Origin: Deinococcus alpinitundrae
GTDB taxonomy: Bacteria > Deinococcota > Deinococci > Deinococcales > Deinococcaceae
NCBI RefSeq assembly: GCF_009982895.1
Contig: NZ_WXZL01000004.1
Span: 124,001-188,000 of the forward strand
DNA: 64,000 bases
Direction of reading: 5' to 3'
Made by a program: the position numbers and the translations under genes. Below, one piece after another: positions 9,591 to 23,528 of this stretch. Position 1 is the first letter of the stretch, and each line of letters starts with the position of its first letter. The notes beneath the pieces are model-generated. The model saw only the letters and a list, made by a program, of their open reading frames with translations, did no database searches and was not told where the DNA came from.

Positions 9591-10364
9591 ATGTTTGAAC
9601 GCAACGAACGCCGCTTTCCCGTGAAACGCTTTGTCCTGCTGGGCGTGCTGATCGGCGCGGGCGCTTATTACCTCAGCCGTGAACAAAACCGCCGCGCCCT
9701 CGATCAGAAGCTCTCCGAACTGGGCATAAAGGACGCGGCCCAGGACGTGGCCAGCAGCGCCTCCAAGGGCTTCGAGCAGGTCAAGGAAGCGGCCAAGGAC
9801 GCCGGGGCCGTCATCGCCGACAAGGCCGCCGACGTGAAGGATGCGGCCCAGCACAGCGCCGAGGCTGGAAAAGAAGCGGCCAAAGACGCCGCCCAGGACG
9901 TTGCCAAAGCCGTACAGGACGCCGCCAGTAAGACCCGTGACGCGGCCAGCAGCGTGGGCGCGCAGGTCAAGGACAGTGTGCAGGGGGCGGCACCGCAGCT
10001 CAAAGACGCCGCCAAAGATGCGGGTGCGGCCATTGCCGATAAAGCGGCCCAGGCCAAGGAACAGGTGCAGAACGCCGTTGGTGGCGCTGCCGATAAAGCC
10101 GGAGACAAGGCCGAGAACCTCAAGGCCGAGGTGAAGGAAGCGGCAGAGGCTACCCAGAACAAGGCTCAGGACGCCGCCCAGAATGCCGATAGCACAGGCC
10201 AGAAAGCTGGCGCGGAGGCCAAGGACAAGGCACAAGAGGTCAAGGCCGAGGCACACGACACCGGTAAGGACATCCGCGCCAACATCCTGAATGTTGCTCA
10301 GGCAACCAAAGAAAAAGCCCAGGATGTCAAGGACGACGCCAAAGACCAGCCCAAGAAGGGCTGA
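9591..10364 (+). CDS. LEA group 3-like / apolipoprotein-like repeat protein, N-terminally anchored
   Basis: 257 aa. After a basic N-terminus and one TM segment (RFVLLGVLIGAGAYYL) the rest is low-complexity Ala/Lys/Asp/Gln repeats in an amphipathic 11-residue-like rhythm (KDAAQDVAKAVQDAASKT, ADKAGDKAENLKAEVKEA), without Cys or Trp. This pattern resembles LEA group 3 proteins, which are disordered in water and fold on drying; Deinococcus LEA-like proteins are linked to desiccation tolerance. TAGTGT lies 6 nt before the ATG (leaderless). Homology to a named LEA Pfam family is inferred, not tested. It may instead be a membrane-tethered coiled-coil protein. Confidence 0.75.
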   Translation: MFERNERRFPVKRFVLLGVLIGAGAYYLSREQNRRALDQKLSELGIKDAAQDVASSASKGFEQVKEAAKDAGAVIADKAADVKDAAQHSAEAGKEAAKDAAQDVAKAVQDAASKTRDAASSVGAQVKDSVQGAAPQLKDAAKDAGAAIADKAAQAKEQVQNAVGGAADKAGDKAENLKAEVKEAAEATQNKAQDAAQNADSTGQKAGAEAKDKAQEVKAEAHDTGKDIRANILNVAQATKEKAQDVKDDAKDQPKKG

Positions 10365-10413
10365 GTGTCCTGAACACTGCGGCGGTCTGATACCGGGCAG
10401 GGTTATAGAGTCG

Positions 10414-10460
10414 AGCCAGCAGGGGACGCCGAAAGGCGGTGCTATCTCCTGCTGGCTTTT
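10414..10460 (+). terminator. Branched terminator after the LEA-like gene
   Basis: AGCCAGCAGG (10414-10423) pairs perfectly with CCTGCTGGCT (10448-10457) and ends in TTTT. The loop contains a second hairpin, CGCC-GAAA-GGCG, with a GNRA-type tetraloop. It lies 50 nt after the LEA-like stop. Confidence 0.7.
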
Positions 10461-10546
10461 GGTCTGTTCTTGCAGTAGGCTTCTGCTTTCAAGCGGCCCA
10501 CGACCCTGCATCAACAGCCTTTCTCCCGTATTCCGGTGCATGGTTC

Positions 10547-10575
10547 TTGACTCCGGCTGTATACCGCGCTATACT
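10547..10575 (+). promoter_or_regulatory. Consensus-like sigma-70 promoter
   Basis: TTGACT (10547-10552), a 17-nt spacer, TATACT (10570-10575). It is one of the best -35/-10 pairs in the window. Transcription would start near 10582 and meet a terminator-like hairpin (10598-10619) almost at once, before the small gene at 10686. Confidence 0.7.
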
Positions 10576-10597
10576 CTTCCTATCAGTCAAACGACAG

Positions 10598-10619
10598 CCG
10601 CCCACGAGGCGGATTTTTT
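10598..10619 (+). terminator. Hairpin with T-tract directly downstream of a promoter (attenuator?)
   Basis: CCGCC (10598-10602), loop CACGA, GGCGG (10608-10612), A, then six T (10614-10619). It lies only about 16 nt past the predicted start site of the promoter at 10547-10575, so full termination would give an RNA of roughly 37 nt. It may act as an attenuator for the gene at 10686. Confidence 0.55.
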
Positions 10620-10685
10620 ATGGCCCGCTGCTGGGTGAATGGATCTTCCCGGAACTTCAATCGGGCAGGGCGCATATTGGAACGT

Positions 10686-10838
10686 ATGGGACTCCTGATT
10701 CTGGGCTTGCTGATCGCGGGCGGCGTGTGGCTGAGTGTCCGGCAGGCAAAACTGAATACGGCCATGCGGCAGATGGGTGACGGACCGGCGGGCAGCGGAC
10801 CACATGTGGGCCCGTCCTACGCCGGGCCGCCCGAATGA
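10686..10838 (+). CDS. Small single-pass membrane protein, 50 aa
   Basis: MGLLILGLLIAGGVWLSVRQ forms one N-terminal TM helix, followed by a short polar tail rich in Gly and Pro (MGDGPAGSGPHVGPSYAGPP). The ATG at 10686 gives a normal membrane-start protein; an in-frame ATG at 10620 would add an atypical charged stretch overlapping the upstream T-tract. Function is unknown. It lies behind the promoter/hairpin unit at 10547-10619 and converges with ppk1 (12 nt between stops). Confidence 0.5.
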   Translation: MGLLILGLLIAGGVWLSVRQAKLNTAMRQMGDGPAGSGPHVGPSYAGPPE

Positions 10839-10850
10839 TCCGCCCTGCCC

Positions 10851-13061
10851 TCAGCTTCCGCTGAGCTGGACGACGGTGGGTGCGTCCTCGCCGCCCATGA
10901 AGACCGACTGGGCACTCGTCTCGCCGCTGAGCTTGAAGTACTCGCCGCTCTCCTGCAGCACCCACGCCCCGCGCGTATCGGCCCACTCGGTGCCGAGCAG
11001 GGCCAGCAGCTTGGCTTTCTGGCGGTCCTCGAACACCGGGGCGATAACTTCCACCCGGCGGTCGAGGTTACGGCTCATCCAATCGGCCGAGCCGAAATAT
11101 ACGTCGGGAGCGCGACCCCTGCCGTCGGCGGCGTCGCCCGCGAAGGCGTAGATGCGGGCATGTTCCAGAAAGCGCCCGATGAGGCTGCGGACCTCGATGT
11201 GCTCGGACAATCCCGGCACGCCAGGGCGCAGGCAGCACACGCCGCGCACCATCAGCTCGATATGCACCCCCGCCTGCGACGCCTGGTAGAGCGCCTCGAT
11301 CATGCCGGGGTCAGTGAGCTGGTTGAACTTGAGCCGCGCCCAGCCGGGCTTGCCTGCTGCGACGTTGGCCGCTTCCCGCTCCAAAAGTTTGATGAATCCG
11401 CTGCGGGCGGTGTCGGGGGCCACCAGCAGGTAGGCGTAGTCGGCCTCGGCGTAGCCGGTCAGGTGGTTGAAGAGCGCTGCCACGTCTGCGCCGAGTTCCT
11501 CGCGGGCCGAGAGCAGCGAGAGGTCGGTGTAGAGCCGGGCAGTCTTGGGGTTGTAGTTGCCAGTGCCGATATGCACATAGCGCTTGAGTTGCTCGCCCTC
11601 GCGCCGCACCACCAGCGTGACCTTGCCGTGGGTCTTGAGGCCGCTGACGCCGTAGACCACGTGCGCTCCGACTCGCTCCAACTCACGCGCCGAGGAGATG
11701 TTGCGCTGCTCGTCGAACCGGGCCTTGAGTTCGATCAAGGCCACCACCTGCTTGCCGTTCTCGGCGGCGGTCCTGAGTGCGCCGATTAAGCGTGGGTCGT
11801 CGCCAGTGCGGTAGAGGGTCTGCTTGATGGCCAGCACGTCGGGGTCGCTGGCTGCCGCCTGTACGAAGGCCAGCACATTGGTAAACGAGTCGTAGGGGTG
11901 GTGCAGCAGCACATCGCCCTGCTGAAGGGTATGAAAAATGCCCTCGTCGTCCTCGCCGTCCAGATCCGGCACACGCGGCGAGAAAGGCGCGAACTGCAAG
12001 TCCGGGCGCTCGACCGGCAGGCCCATCAGGTTGGCGGTGCCCAGCGGGCCTTGCAGCTCGAACACGTCCTCGTCGTCGAGCTTGAGGCGGCTGCGCAGAA
12101 AGTCGAGCATCTCGCCGGGCATGTCCCGGGTGACTTCCAGTCGCACCGCCGAGCCGAAGCGCCGCCGCCGCAGGCCGTCCTCGATGGTCGCCAGCAGGTC
12201 CTCGGCCTCGTCCTCGTCGAATTCGTAATCGGTGTTGCGGGTGACCCTGAACACATGCGAGCGCGTCACGGTGCGCCCCCGGAACAGCTCGCCCAAATGC
12301 TCGGCGATCACGTCTTCGAGGAGCAGCAAGTGCTCGCCGCAGCGCACGATGCGCGGCAGCACCCCCACCGGCACCTTAACGCGGGCAAAGTCGGGGGCCT
12401 CGCCGCTTCCGGCGTCGAGCAGCACCGCCAGATTCAGGCTGAGGTTGCTGATATACGGAAACGGGTGGCTGGGATCGACGATCAAGGGGGTCAGCACCGG
12501 CTGAATCTGCGAGAGGTACTGCGCCTTGAGGGTGGCCCGCGCCCGCTTGCCCAGGTCCTTGACCCGCCCGATCTCCACGCCTTGCAACTGAAGATCCCTG
12601 AAGATCTCGCGGGTGGTCTTCTCGATACTCTGGAGCATCACGTGGGTGCGCGACCTGACCAGATTCAGCACTTCCCTGGGCAGCAGGCCATCTAAGCTCT
12701 TGGTGGTCACGTTGGCGGCGATCTGGCGATGAATGCCTGCCACCCGCACCATGAAGAACTCGTCGAGGTTGCTGCCGCAGATGGCGGCGTAGCTCAGGCG
12801 CTCCAGCAAGGGACTGCGCTCGTTTTTGGCCTCGAACAGCACCCGCTCGTTGAAGGCGAGCCACGACAGCTCGCGGTTAAGGTAGGTACTTTCCGGCACG
12901 GCGCTGGTGCTCTGGGTCTGGTCGCTGACGCCCTCGGGCAGCGGTCCAGGTTTGGGGCGCTTGTCGGCTTTGCCGTTGTGGTGCTTGACCGCTTTGGGCA
13001 GCGCTCCAGCCCCTTCCGGCTGAAGCTTGATGGAGAGGGACTTCGGGTTCGATTTATTCAT
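10851..13061 (-). CDS. ppk1: Polyphosphate kinase 1
   Basis: 736 aa. Makes polyphosphate from ATP reversibly through a phospho-histidine. The N domain starts at YLNRELSWLAFNERVL and SNLDEFFMVRVAG; the C domain has HHPYDSF, IKQTLYRTGDD, ELKARFDEQRN, TGNYNPKTARLYTD (with the HIGTGNYN phospho-His region) and PGVPGLSEHIEVRSLIGRFLEHARI. About 60 Lys/Pro/Ala-rich residues precede the N domain, an extension over many family members. Polyphosphate in Deinococcus is linked to manganese and phosphate storage. No ppx gene is adjacent. Confidence 0.95.
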   Translation of the reverse strand: MNKSNPKSLSIKLQPEGAGALPKAVKHHNGKADKRPKPGPLPEGVSDQTQSTSAVPESTYLNRELSWLAFNERVLFEAKNERSPLLERLSYAAICGSNLDEFFMVRVAGIHRQIAANVTTKSLDGLLPREVLNLVRSRTHVMLQSIEKTTREIFRDLQLQGVEIGRVKDLGKRARATLKAQYLSQIQPVLTPLIVDPSHPFPYISNLSLNLAVLLDAGSGEAPDFARVKVPVGVLPRIVRCGEHLLLLEDVIAEHLGELFRGRTVTRSHVFRVTRNTDYEFDEDEAEDLLATIEDGLRRRRFGSAVRLEVTRDMPGEMLDFLRSRLKLDDEDVFELQGPLGTANLMGLPVERPDLQFAPFSPRVPDLDGEDDEGIFHTLQQGDVLLHHPYDSFTNVLAFVQAAASDPDVLAIKQTLYRTGDDPRLIGALRTAAENGKQVVALIELKARFDEQRNISSARELERVGAHVVYGVSGLKTHGKVTLVVRREGEQLKRYVHIGTGNYNPKTARLYTDLSLLSAREELGADVAALFNHLTGYAEADYAYLLVAPDTARSGFIKLLEREAANVAAGKPGWARLKFNQLTDPGMIEALYQASQAGVHIELMVRGVCCLRPGVPGLSEHIEVRSLIGRFLEHARIYAFAGDAADGRGRAPDVYFGSADWMSRNLDRRVEVIAPVFEDRQKAKLLALLGTEWADTRGAWVLQESGEYFKLSGETSAQSVFMGGEDAPTVVQLSGS

Positions 13062-13580
13062 AACAGGAACTCACCGCTTTGGCCTGGGCGCGACGCCGTT
13101 TTCAAGGACCGTTGACATGAGGACTGTAGAAGAGAGCCGGTGTGTCAGGGCCAGATGAGCAGCGTGGTGCCAGCGGCCCGCAGCAGTGGCAAGGTGAGAA
13201 AAACGTCTTGAGCCTAGCGCTTGGAGCCGTCAGCGCCCTAACGGAAAGGTTAAGGCCACGTGGTCAATCTGGCAAGCCGACATACGCTCAGTTGGGAAGC
13301 ACGTCGGCGGACATAGTGCACCGATGTGCCATATCCAGAAGGCAGGCCGTGTCGAGGGCGCTGGCCTCATCCACGCTGGAAAACAGAGTCAAAAAATTCT
13401 CAGCTTCTCCGTCCTCACGCCAGGAGTGGTGTGCAGGCGGCTCTACCCCGGAGTCGGTTTCATGATCAGAGCATAGCCCTGGGGCCGTAACAGACTCGAC
13501 TCACTCAGCAAATTCTTATTAAATGAGAACCCAGCCGAGGGGCGGCACCACACAGGCGGGCACCCGGAAAACGAATGCTC
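13062..13580. other. Non-coding stretch upstream of ppk1
   Basis: About 520 nt between the ppk1 start and the tRNA terminator. I see no convincing gene; a 107-codon frame at 13142-13465 has no recognisable features and atypical composition. It presumably holds the ppk1 promoter, but I found no clear -35/-10 pair on the minus strand. Confidence 0.5.
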
Positions 13581-13581
13581 G

Positions 13582-13618
13582 AAAATGAAAGAGCGGAAGC
13601 GAATTTCTTCGCTCCCGC
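13582..13618 (-). terminator. Terminator of tRNA-Pro
   Basis: On the minus strand GCGGGAGCGAA, loop GAAA, TTCGCTTCCGC forms an 11-bp stem with one G-U pair, followed by TCTTTCATTTTC. It lies 5 nt beyond the tRNA 3' end. Confidence 0.85.
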
Positions 13619-13623
13619 CACGC

Positions 13624-13700
<77 letters not shown>

Positions 13701-13717
13701 TCAAACCAGCGACGGGC

Positions 13718-13746
13718 AGTGTAGCGGAGTTTGTGGGCCGGGTCAA
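13718..13746 (-). promoter_or_regulatory. Promoter of tRNA-Pro
   Basis: On the minus strand TTGACC (13746-13741), a 17-nt spacer, TACACT (13723-13718). The predicted start lies about 10 nt before the mature tRNA 5' end at 13700. Confidence 0.8.
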
Positions 13747-13849
13747 GCCTGCCGGGAAGCGCCACCCTGAATCCCGCCCGCCACCGCTGAATATTCAGAG
13801 AGCCTTAAACGTGTGAGGCCGTGCGGCGGATCGGCGTATCCTGCCGGGC

Positions 13850-15106
<1,257 letters not shown>

Positions 15107-15196
15107 AGGGGATGAGCGGGGCGCGGTGGCCTCGGAAAGCATTGGCGACCCACCGGAGCCGTGAACCTTATCCTCGTTGCCCGGATACAACACCAA

Positions 15197-15230
15197 GCAA
15201 AGCACCCCAATCAGGAGTGCGGTGCTTTGC
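15197..15230. terminator. Inverted repeat between convergent genes, probable terminator
   Basis: GCAAAGCACC (15197-15206) and GGTGCTTTGC (15221-15230), a perfect 10-bp stem with a 14-nt loop between the M29 stop (15106) and the PA2169-type stop (15263). No T-tract on either side. Confidence 0.5.
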
Positions 15231-15262
15231 CGATTCTGGATTCGCGAAGGTTCTACGAAATC

Positions 15263-15724
15263 TTAGCTCTGGACCTCATACTGCCGCTTGAGGCCGTTCA
15301 GCTCGGCGTCGCTGGACTGAATCTGAGCGTACTGGCTCTCGACCAGCGAGCGTACGTCGCCGGGTAGGTCAGTTTCTTTGAGCACGTCCTGGTAGTTCTT
15401 GATGGCCGCGTCCTCGCCGCGCACCGTCTCGGCAATGACTGAAGTGTCGTCCTTGCCGGTCACGGCGTCGCGCACATTGATCCAGGTGCGGTGCAGGACC
15501 GCGCCCACACTGCCGCCCGACTTGGGCTTCTCGCCGCCCTGCATCAGGTGCGTCTCAATGGCGCTCGCCATTTCCGAGCGCTGAGTACTGCGGGCCTGAA
15601 ACAGTTGCTTGAGGCTGGCATCCCTGGCATGCTCAGCGGCCCCGTTGAAGCCCTTCTCACCGTCGCGCAGGGTGCCGAGCAGATACTGGAGCTTGTCGTT
15701 GACTTGATCGTTGCTCATGGTCAT
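15263..15724 (-). CDS. PA2169 family four-helix-bundle protein (DUF2383)
   Basis: 153 aa, all helical: LQYLLGTLRDGEKGFNGAAEHA, LKQLFQARSTQRSEMASAIETHL, GSVGAVLHRTWINVRDAVTG and VIAETVRGEDAAIKNYQDVL. This matches the PA2169/DUF2383 pattern, a ferritin-like four-helix bundle. Function is undefined; the family is often stress-induced. GAGGAG lies 8 nt before the ATG at 15724; MSNDQ at 15718 is an alternative start. Confidence 0.85.
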   Translation of the reverse strand: MTMSNDQVNDKLQYLLGTLRDGEKGFNGAAEHARDASLKQLFQARSTQRSEMASAIETHLMQGGEKPKSGGSVGAVLHRTWINVRDAVTGKDDTSVIAETVRGEDAAIKNYQDVLKETDLPGDVRSLVESQYAQIQSSDAELNGLKRQYEVQS

Positions 15725-15980
15725 GGTGGGTTCTCCTCAGCGCCGCAGCGCTTGACCCGTTCATTGTCTTCGGCTGCCCCACCACCGGACTGAGAAAGGC
15801 CAAGCAGGGCGTTCAACTGACCCTGGGTCGGCGCTGGGCAAGCCATCAGAAAGTGAGAGGCAGCTGTGTGGAGCGCTGCAATGCTGCTCCACCAGGCCAT
15901 CCTGCCGGGCCTCTGGCTGGCCCGCTGTGAGGCCGATTGGGCCGCATCTTGTACACTGGTCCGCTTCTCCCTACCAGCCG

Positions 15981-16009
15981 TTGTACCTCAGCCGAGGCGG
16001 TGCTAGAGT
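15981..16009 (+). promoter_or_regulatory. Probable promoter of nrdJ
   Basis: TTGTAC (15981-15986), a 17-nt spacer, then TAGAGT (16004-16009) preceded by TGC as in extended -10 promoters. It predicts a leader of about 118 nt. I looked for a cobalamin riboswitch in it because the enzyme uses B12, but saw no convincing conserved box. The remaining DNA from 15725 to 15980 shows no gene. Confidence 0.55.
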
Positions 16010-16133
16010 CTGGACATCACCGCTCGTCCCGCCGCCGGGACCGCCACCGACCGATCTTCTCTCGCCACCTCTTGAGCGGGTAGGCTGCCGTTGTGCCGCC
16101 GCTCTTGCCAAAGTGCTGTCCCAAGGAGTTTGC

Positions 16134-19157
<3,024 letters not shown>

Positions 19158-19202
19158 AGGGGTGAACGTCTCTCTTGATGACCTGAGACTAGCCCTCAAT
19201 CC

Positions 19203-20453
19203 CTAAAGCTCCACCATCAGCTTGCTCAGGCCGCGCAGCACGATGTTGGGGCGATACTGGGGTGTCTGCTCAAGCACGCGCATCTGCGGGTAGCGGCGCA
19301 ACTCGCCAAACACCACCCGCGTTTCCAGCCGCGCCAGGCTCGCGCCCAGGCAGTAGTGTGGCCCGCTGGCAAAGGCCAGATGCCGCCCGGCGTTGGCCCG
19401 TGTCAGGTTCAGGCGGTTGGCGTCGGTGAAGGTGCGCTCGTCGCGGTTGGCAGCGGCCAGCAGCAGCATGGTGTGGGTGCCCGCCGGGTAGGTCTGCCCG
19501 CCGATCTCCAGCGGGGCCCCCAGGGCGCGGCCCGTCAGTTGCACCGGGCTGGTGAAGCGCAGCAACTCGTCGGCCACCGTGTTGCCGATTTCCGGCAGGG
19601 CCACCAGTTCGGCCCAGGCCCCGTCTTGCTGGTGCAGCGCCAGCACGCCGCGTCCGATCAGGTTGCTGGTGGTCTCGTGCCCGGCGGCCAGCAGCAACAC
19701 GGCGTTGGCCAGCAGTTCGTCGCTGCTCAGGCGGCCCGCCTCATCTTCGGCGGCGGCCAGGGCACTCAGCAGACCCGGTTGCGGTCGCGCGCGCAAATCA
19801 CCCGCCAGATCACGAAAGTAAGCACGCATCTCGCGGGCGTCACCCTCGATGCGGGCCATCAGTTCGGGCGTGTTGTCGATGCCGCCGAGCAGTTCGGCCA
19901 CGCTCTGGGTCCAGGTCCGAAACTGCTGCTCGTCGGCCTTCGACAGTCCCAGCATTCCGGTGATGACCGCCACCGGCAGCGGCACCGCCAGCTTGTCTAC
20001 GAGGTCGAAGGGAGCGCCTTCCTGAGCTGCCAACATCTCGCGCACCAGCCCGCGCACGAGTTCTTCCTGCTCAGCCACCACGCGCGGCGTGAAGGCAGCG
20101 TTGACCAGCCCGCGCAGCCGGGCGTGCGAGGAGCCGTTGTGAAAGAGCATCATCGGCGCGAGCAGTTGCAGGGCCTCACTGACCTGCCCGTCCTGACCCT
20201 GCCGCCCCTCTGCCGTCTGCCCGATCTGCTGCCCCGAGAGCGCAGCGGGCGAGCGCAGCACCTGGGAGGCTTCCTCGTACCCGAAGATCGCCACGGCGTT
20301 CCATTCCGGCACCGGCACGACCTGGCCGTGCGAGCGCGCGCGCTCATACAGCGGATACGGATCGGGCAGTGCCGCCCGCGAATAAAGAGCCTGAATATCG
20401 GCGGACTCGGGGCGCAGTTCGGGAGCGGGCAGGAGGGATTCAGGCGAGGTCAT
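19203..20453 (-). CDS. Cytochrome P450
   Basis: 416 aa, soluble bacterial type. I-helix AGHETTSN, K-helix region VADELLRFTSPVQ, ANRDERTFTDANRLNLTR, and the haem-binding loop FASGPHYCLGASLARLE with the Cys ligand. Needs ferredoxin/reductase partners; none is adjacent, though a 7Fe ferredoxin lies at 42006. The substrate cannot be told. TAGGCT lies 5 nt before the ATG (leaderless). The opposite gene nrdJ ends 45 nt away. Confidence 0.94.
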   Translation of the reverse strand: MTSPESLLPAPELRPESADIQALYSRAALPDPYPLYERARSHGQVVPVPEWNAVAIFGYEEASQVLRSPAALSGQQIGQTAEGRQGQDGQVSEALQLLAPMMLFHNGSSHARLRGLVNAAFTPRVVAEQEELVRGLVREMLAAQEGAPFDLVDKLAVPLPVAVITGMLGLSKADEQQFRTWTQSVAELLGGIDNTPELMARIEGDAREMRAYFRDLAGDLRARPQPGLLSALAAAEDEAGRLSSDELLANAVLLLAAGHETTSNLIGRGVLALHQQDGAWAELVALPEIGNTVADELLRFTSPVQLTGRALGAPLEIGGQTYPAGTHTMLLLAAANRDERTFTDANRLNLTRANAGRHLAFASGPHYCLGASLARLETRVVFGELRRYPQMRVLEQTPQYRPNIVLRGLSKLMVEL

Positions 20454-20518
20454 GCCTCAGCCTACGCCGCCAATCTGCGCCCCAGGTGTGATGCGCCCTG
20501 GCCCGCAGCGGGCTGCAC

Positions 20519-21594
<1,076 letters not shown>

Positions 21595-21598
<4 letters not shown>

Positions 21599-22035
21599 GG
21601 TTGGACCTCCAATGGGAGAGCTATTTCAATGACGCTCAACCCGGCCCGCTGCGCTCCTGCGCGGGTGGGGACGTCGGCGGCGCTGCCGGGCAGGGCCAGC
21701 ACCTTCAGGTGGCCTATGCCCCGGCTGCGGAGTTCAAGGGTCAGGGCGCTGCGCTCGAAGGCGTCGTCCGCCGTGACCCGCAGCAGCACGTCGCGCTCCT
21801 CGACCCGGAAATCCGGGTGCAGTGTCCAGCCGCGTGTCAGCGGCTCCAGATCGCTGCCCACCTCGCCGTCACGCTGCACGAATACCACCAGCACCCCCTG
21901 CGAGCGGGCCTGACTGACCGCCGCGCGCCAGGGCAGCAGCCGGGCGTCGGCGGCGCGGGGGTCTCGGTCTTCGAGCGCCCGGTGGCGGGCACGTTGCGCG
22001 TCAAGCAGCAGGAGGGCCTGGACAGGAGGACTCAT
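21595..22035 (-). CDS. Isochorismatase-fold protein lacking catalytic residues
   Basis: 146 aa. The fold is visible in ALLLLDAQRARH (the Asp region), GVLVVFVQRDGE, DAFERSALTLELRSRGIGHL and VLALPGSAADVPTRAGAQRAG. In active cysteine hydrolases the last motif carries the nucleophile Cys; here that position reads Pro, and the usual catalytic Lys before DAF is Arg. It is therefore probably a pseudoenzyme. TATGAT on the minus strand lies 6 nt before an in-frame GTG at 22038, which may be the true leaderless start, one codon upstream of the ATG given. Coupled to the M42 peptidase gene. Confidence 0.72.
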
Positions 22036-22163
22036 CACCGCTTCATCATACCGGCCAGGCGCAGCGAGGAGGACCGAACACGCGAACGGCCCGACCCGGC
22101 GGCCCTCAAACACAACTGTGCCGTCCGCACCCCCAGTTGCGACCTGGCCTCTAAACTGCCCCC

Positions 22164-22898
22164 ATGATCCCCGATCCCCCCACCCTCTCGCGCGGCGAGC
22201 TGCGGCGCTACGGACGCCAACTGCTGCTGCCGGAGTTTGCCACCACCCAGGAGCGCCTGAAGGCCGCCCGCGTGCTGGTGGTCGGCGCGGGCGGACTGGG
22301 CTGCCCGGTCATCGCGTACCTGGCCGGAGCCGGCATCGGGTTTCTGCGCATTGCTGACGGCGACACGGTGTCGCTCAGCAACCTGCACCGCCAGACGCTT
22401 TACACCACTGCCGACGTGGGGCGCAGCAAGGCCCAGGCCGCCGCCGCCCGCGCCCAGCAGGTCAATCCGTATGTGCGAGTCGAGGCCACGCCTGCGCTGA
22501 GTACCGAGACGGCCCCGGCACTGCTGGAGGGCATTGACTTGGTGATTGACGCCAGCGACAATTTCACGGCCCGCTACCTCGTCCACGACGCCTGCACTGC
22601 CGCTGGCCTGACCTGGGTGTGGGGCGCGGCGGGCGGTTTCGAGGGCATGGTCAGCGTCTTCGGCCCCGGTTTCGGGCTGCGCGACGTGTTTCCGACGCCA
22701 GATGGGGCCGAATCCTGCGACGACATCGGGGTGGTGGGGCCACTGCTCGGGGTAGTTGGCAGCGTGATGGCCGTCGAGGCACTCAAAGTGCTGACCGGTC
22801 AGGCAGAAACGCTCGCGGGTCGGCTGTGGACATACGACGCCCTGAGCGCCCGCACGCGGATCGTGCGCCTGGGGCCGCCGATTTCAGTGGGGACATAA
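22164..22898 (+). CDS. ThiF/MoeB/HesA-family adenylyltransferase
   Basis: 244 aa. E1-like enzyme that adenylates the C-terminal Gly of a ubiquitin-like sulfur carrier. RYGRQLLLPEF, VLVVGAGGLGCPVIAYLAGAG (nucleotide loop), ADGDTVSLSNLHRQTLY (Arg and Asp for ATP), DASDNFTARYLVHDA and GVVGPLLGVVGSVMAVEALK. The paired zinc Cys of many family members are absent. It serves either thiamine or molybdopterin sulfur transfer; moeA is in the window at 33357 but no carrier gene is adjacent. TAAACT is 6 nt before the ATG (leaderless). Confidence 0.85.
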   Translation: MIPDPPTLSRGELRRYGRQLLLPEFATTQERLKAARVLVVGAGGLGCPVIAYLAGAGIGFLRIADGDTVSLSNLHRQTLYTTADVGRSKAQAAAARAQQVNPYVRVEATPALSTETAPALLEGIDLVIDASDNFTARYLVHDACTAAGLTWVWGAAGGFEGMVSVFGPGFGLRDVFPTPDGAESCDDIGVVGPLLGVVGSVMAVEALKVLTGQAETLAGRLWTYDALSARTRIVRLGPPISVGT

Positions 22899-23110
22899 CT
22901 TAATCGTCTTCACATGAATATCTCACTGAGCGAGGCCGTCTGGGACGGCAAATCGCCGATTCTAGCGGGGATTCGTCCTCTCAGGAACAGCGCCTCACGG
23001 GGTTGGAGGCGTTCCCAGAGGGCCTCGCTGCCGTTCACAGACGCCAGAATGTGTGTTACTGTCTTTTTCGAGCCGACAACCTGCTCAACTTCAATTCCCG
23101 GAGGTTACAC

Positions 23111-23473
23111 ATGGCTAAAAGTACCAAAGCGCCAGCCAAACCCGCCGCCAAAGCCGCTGCCCCCAAAAAGGCACCCGCTCCCGCTGCCGAAACCAGTGAG
23201 AAAATCGCCAAGACCCAGATCATTGATCTGGTTGCCGACCGCACCAGCCTGAACAAGAAGCAGGCGGGCGAGTCGGTGGCCGTGATGCTCGACGTCGTGG
23301 TCGAGGCCCTCAAGGACGGCAAGAGCGTGGGCCTGCCGGGCCTGGGCACCTTCAGTGTCGCCAAGACGGCGGCCCGTCAGGGTGTGCGCCCCGGCACCAG
23401 CGAGAAGATCACCATCCCCGCCGGTAAAAAGGTACGCTTCAAGGTCGCCAGCACCCTCAAGGGCAACCTCTAA
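23111..23473 (+). CDS. hup: HU-family nucleoid protein with basic N-terminal extension
   Basis: 120 aa. The HU core ([66 protein letters not shown]) is preceded by a tail of about 33 residues rich in Lys, Ala and Pro ([20 protein letters not shown]). Such an extension is known for Deinococcus HU, which compacts the nucleoid and is essential there. GGAGG (23100-23104) fixes the ATG at 23111. A strong terminator follows, so the gene is monocistronic. Confidence 0.94.
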   Translation: MAKSTKAPAKPAAKAAAPKKAPAPAAETSEKIAKTQIIDLVADRTSLNKKQAGESVAVMLDVVVEALKDGKSVGLPGLGTFSVAKTAARQGVRPGTSEKITIPAGKKVRFKVASTLKGNL

Positions 23474-23495
23474 GCCGAGCACAGCCTCTTTTGCC

Positions 23496-23528
23496 CCGCC
23501 GTTTCCGAGTCTGGAGACGGCGGTTTTT
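23496..23528 (+). terminator. Rho-independent terminator of the HU gene
   Basis: CCGCCGTTTCC (23496-23506) pairs with GGAGACGGCGG (23513-23523) including one T-G pair; loop GAGTCT; five T follow. Confidence 0.88.

Noticed and set aside
13142..13465. A 107-codon frame upstream of the tRNA
   Set aside because: No start signal, no domain and unusual composition; I treat the stretch as non-coding.
16010..16133. Possible cobalamin riboswitch in front of the B12-dependent nrdJ
   Set aside because: I did not find a convincing conserved B12-box or its partner helices in the leader.
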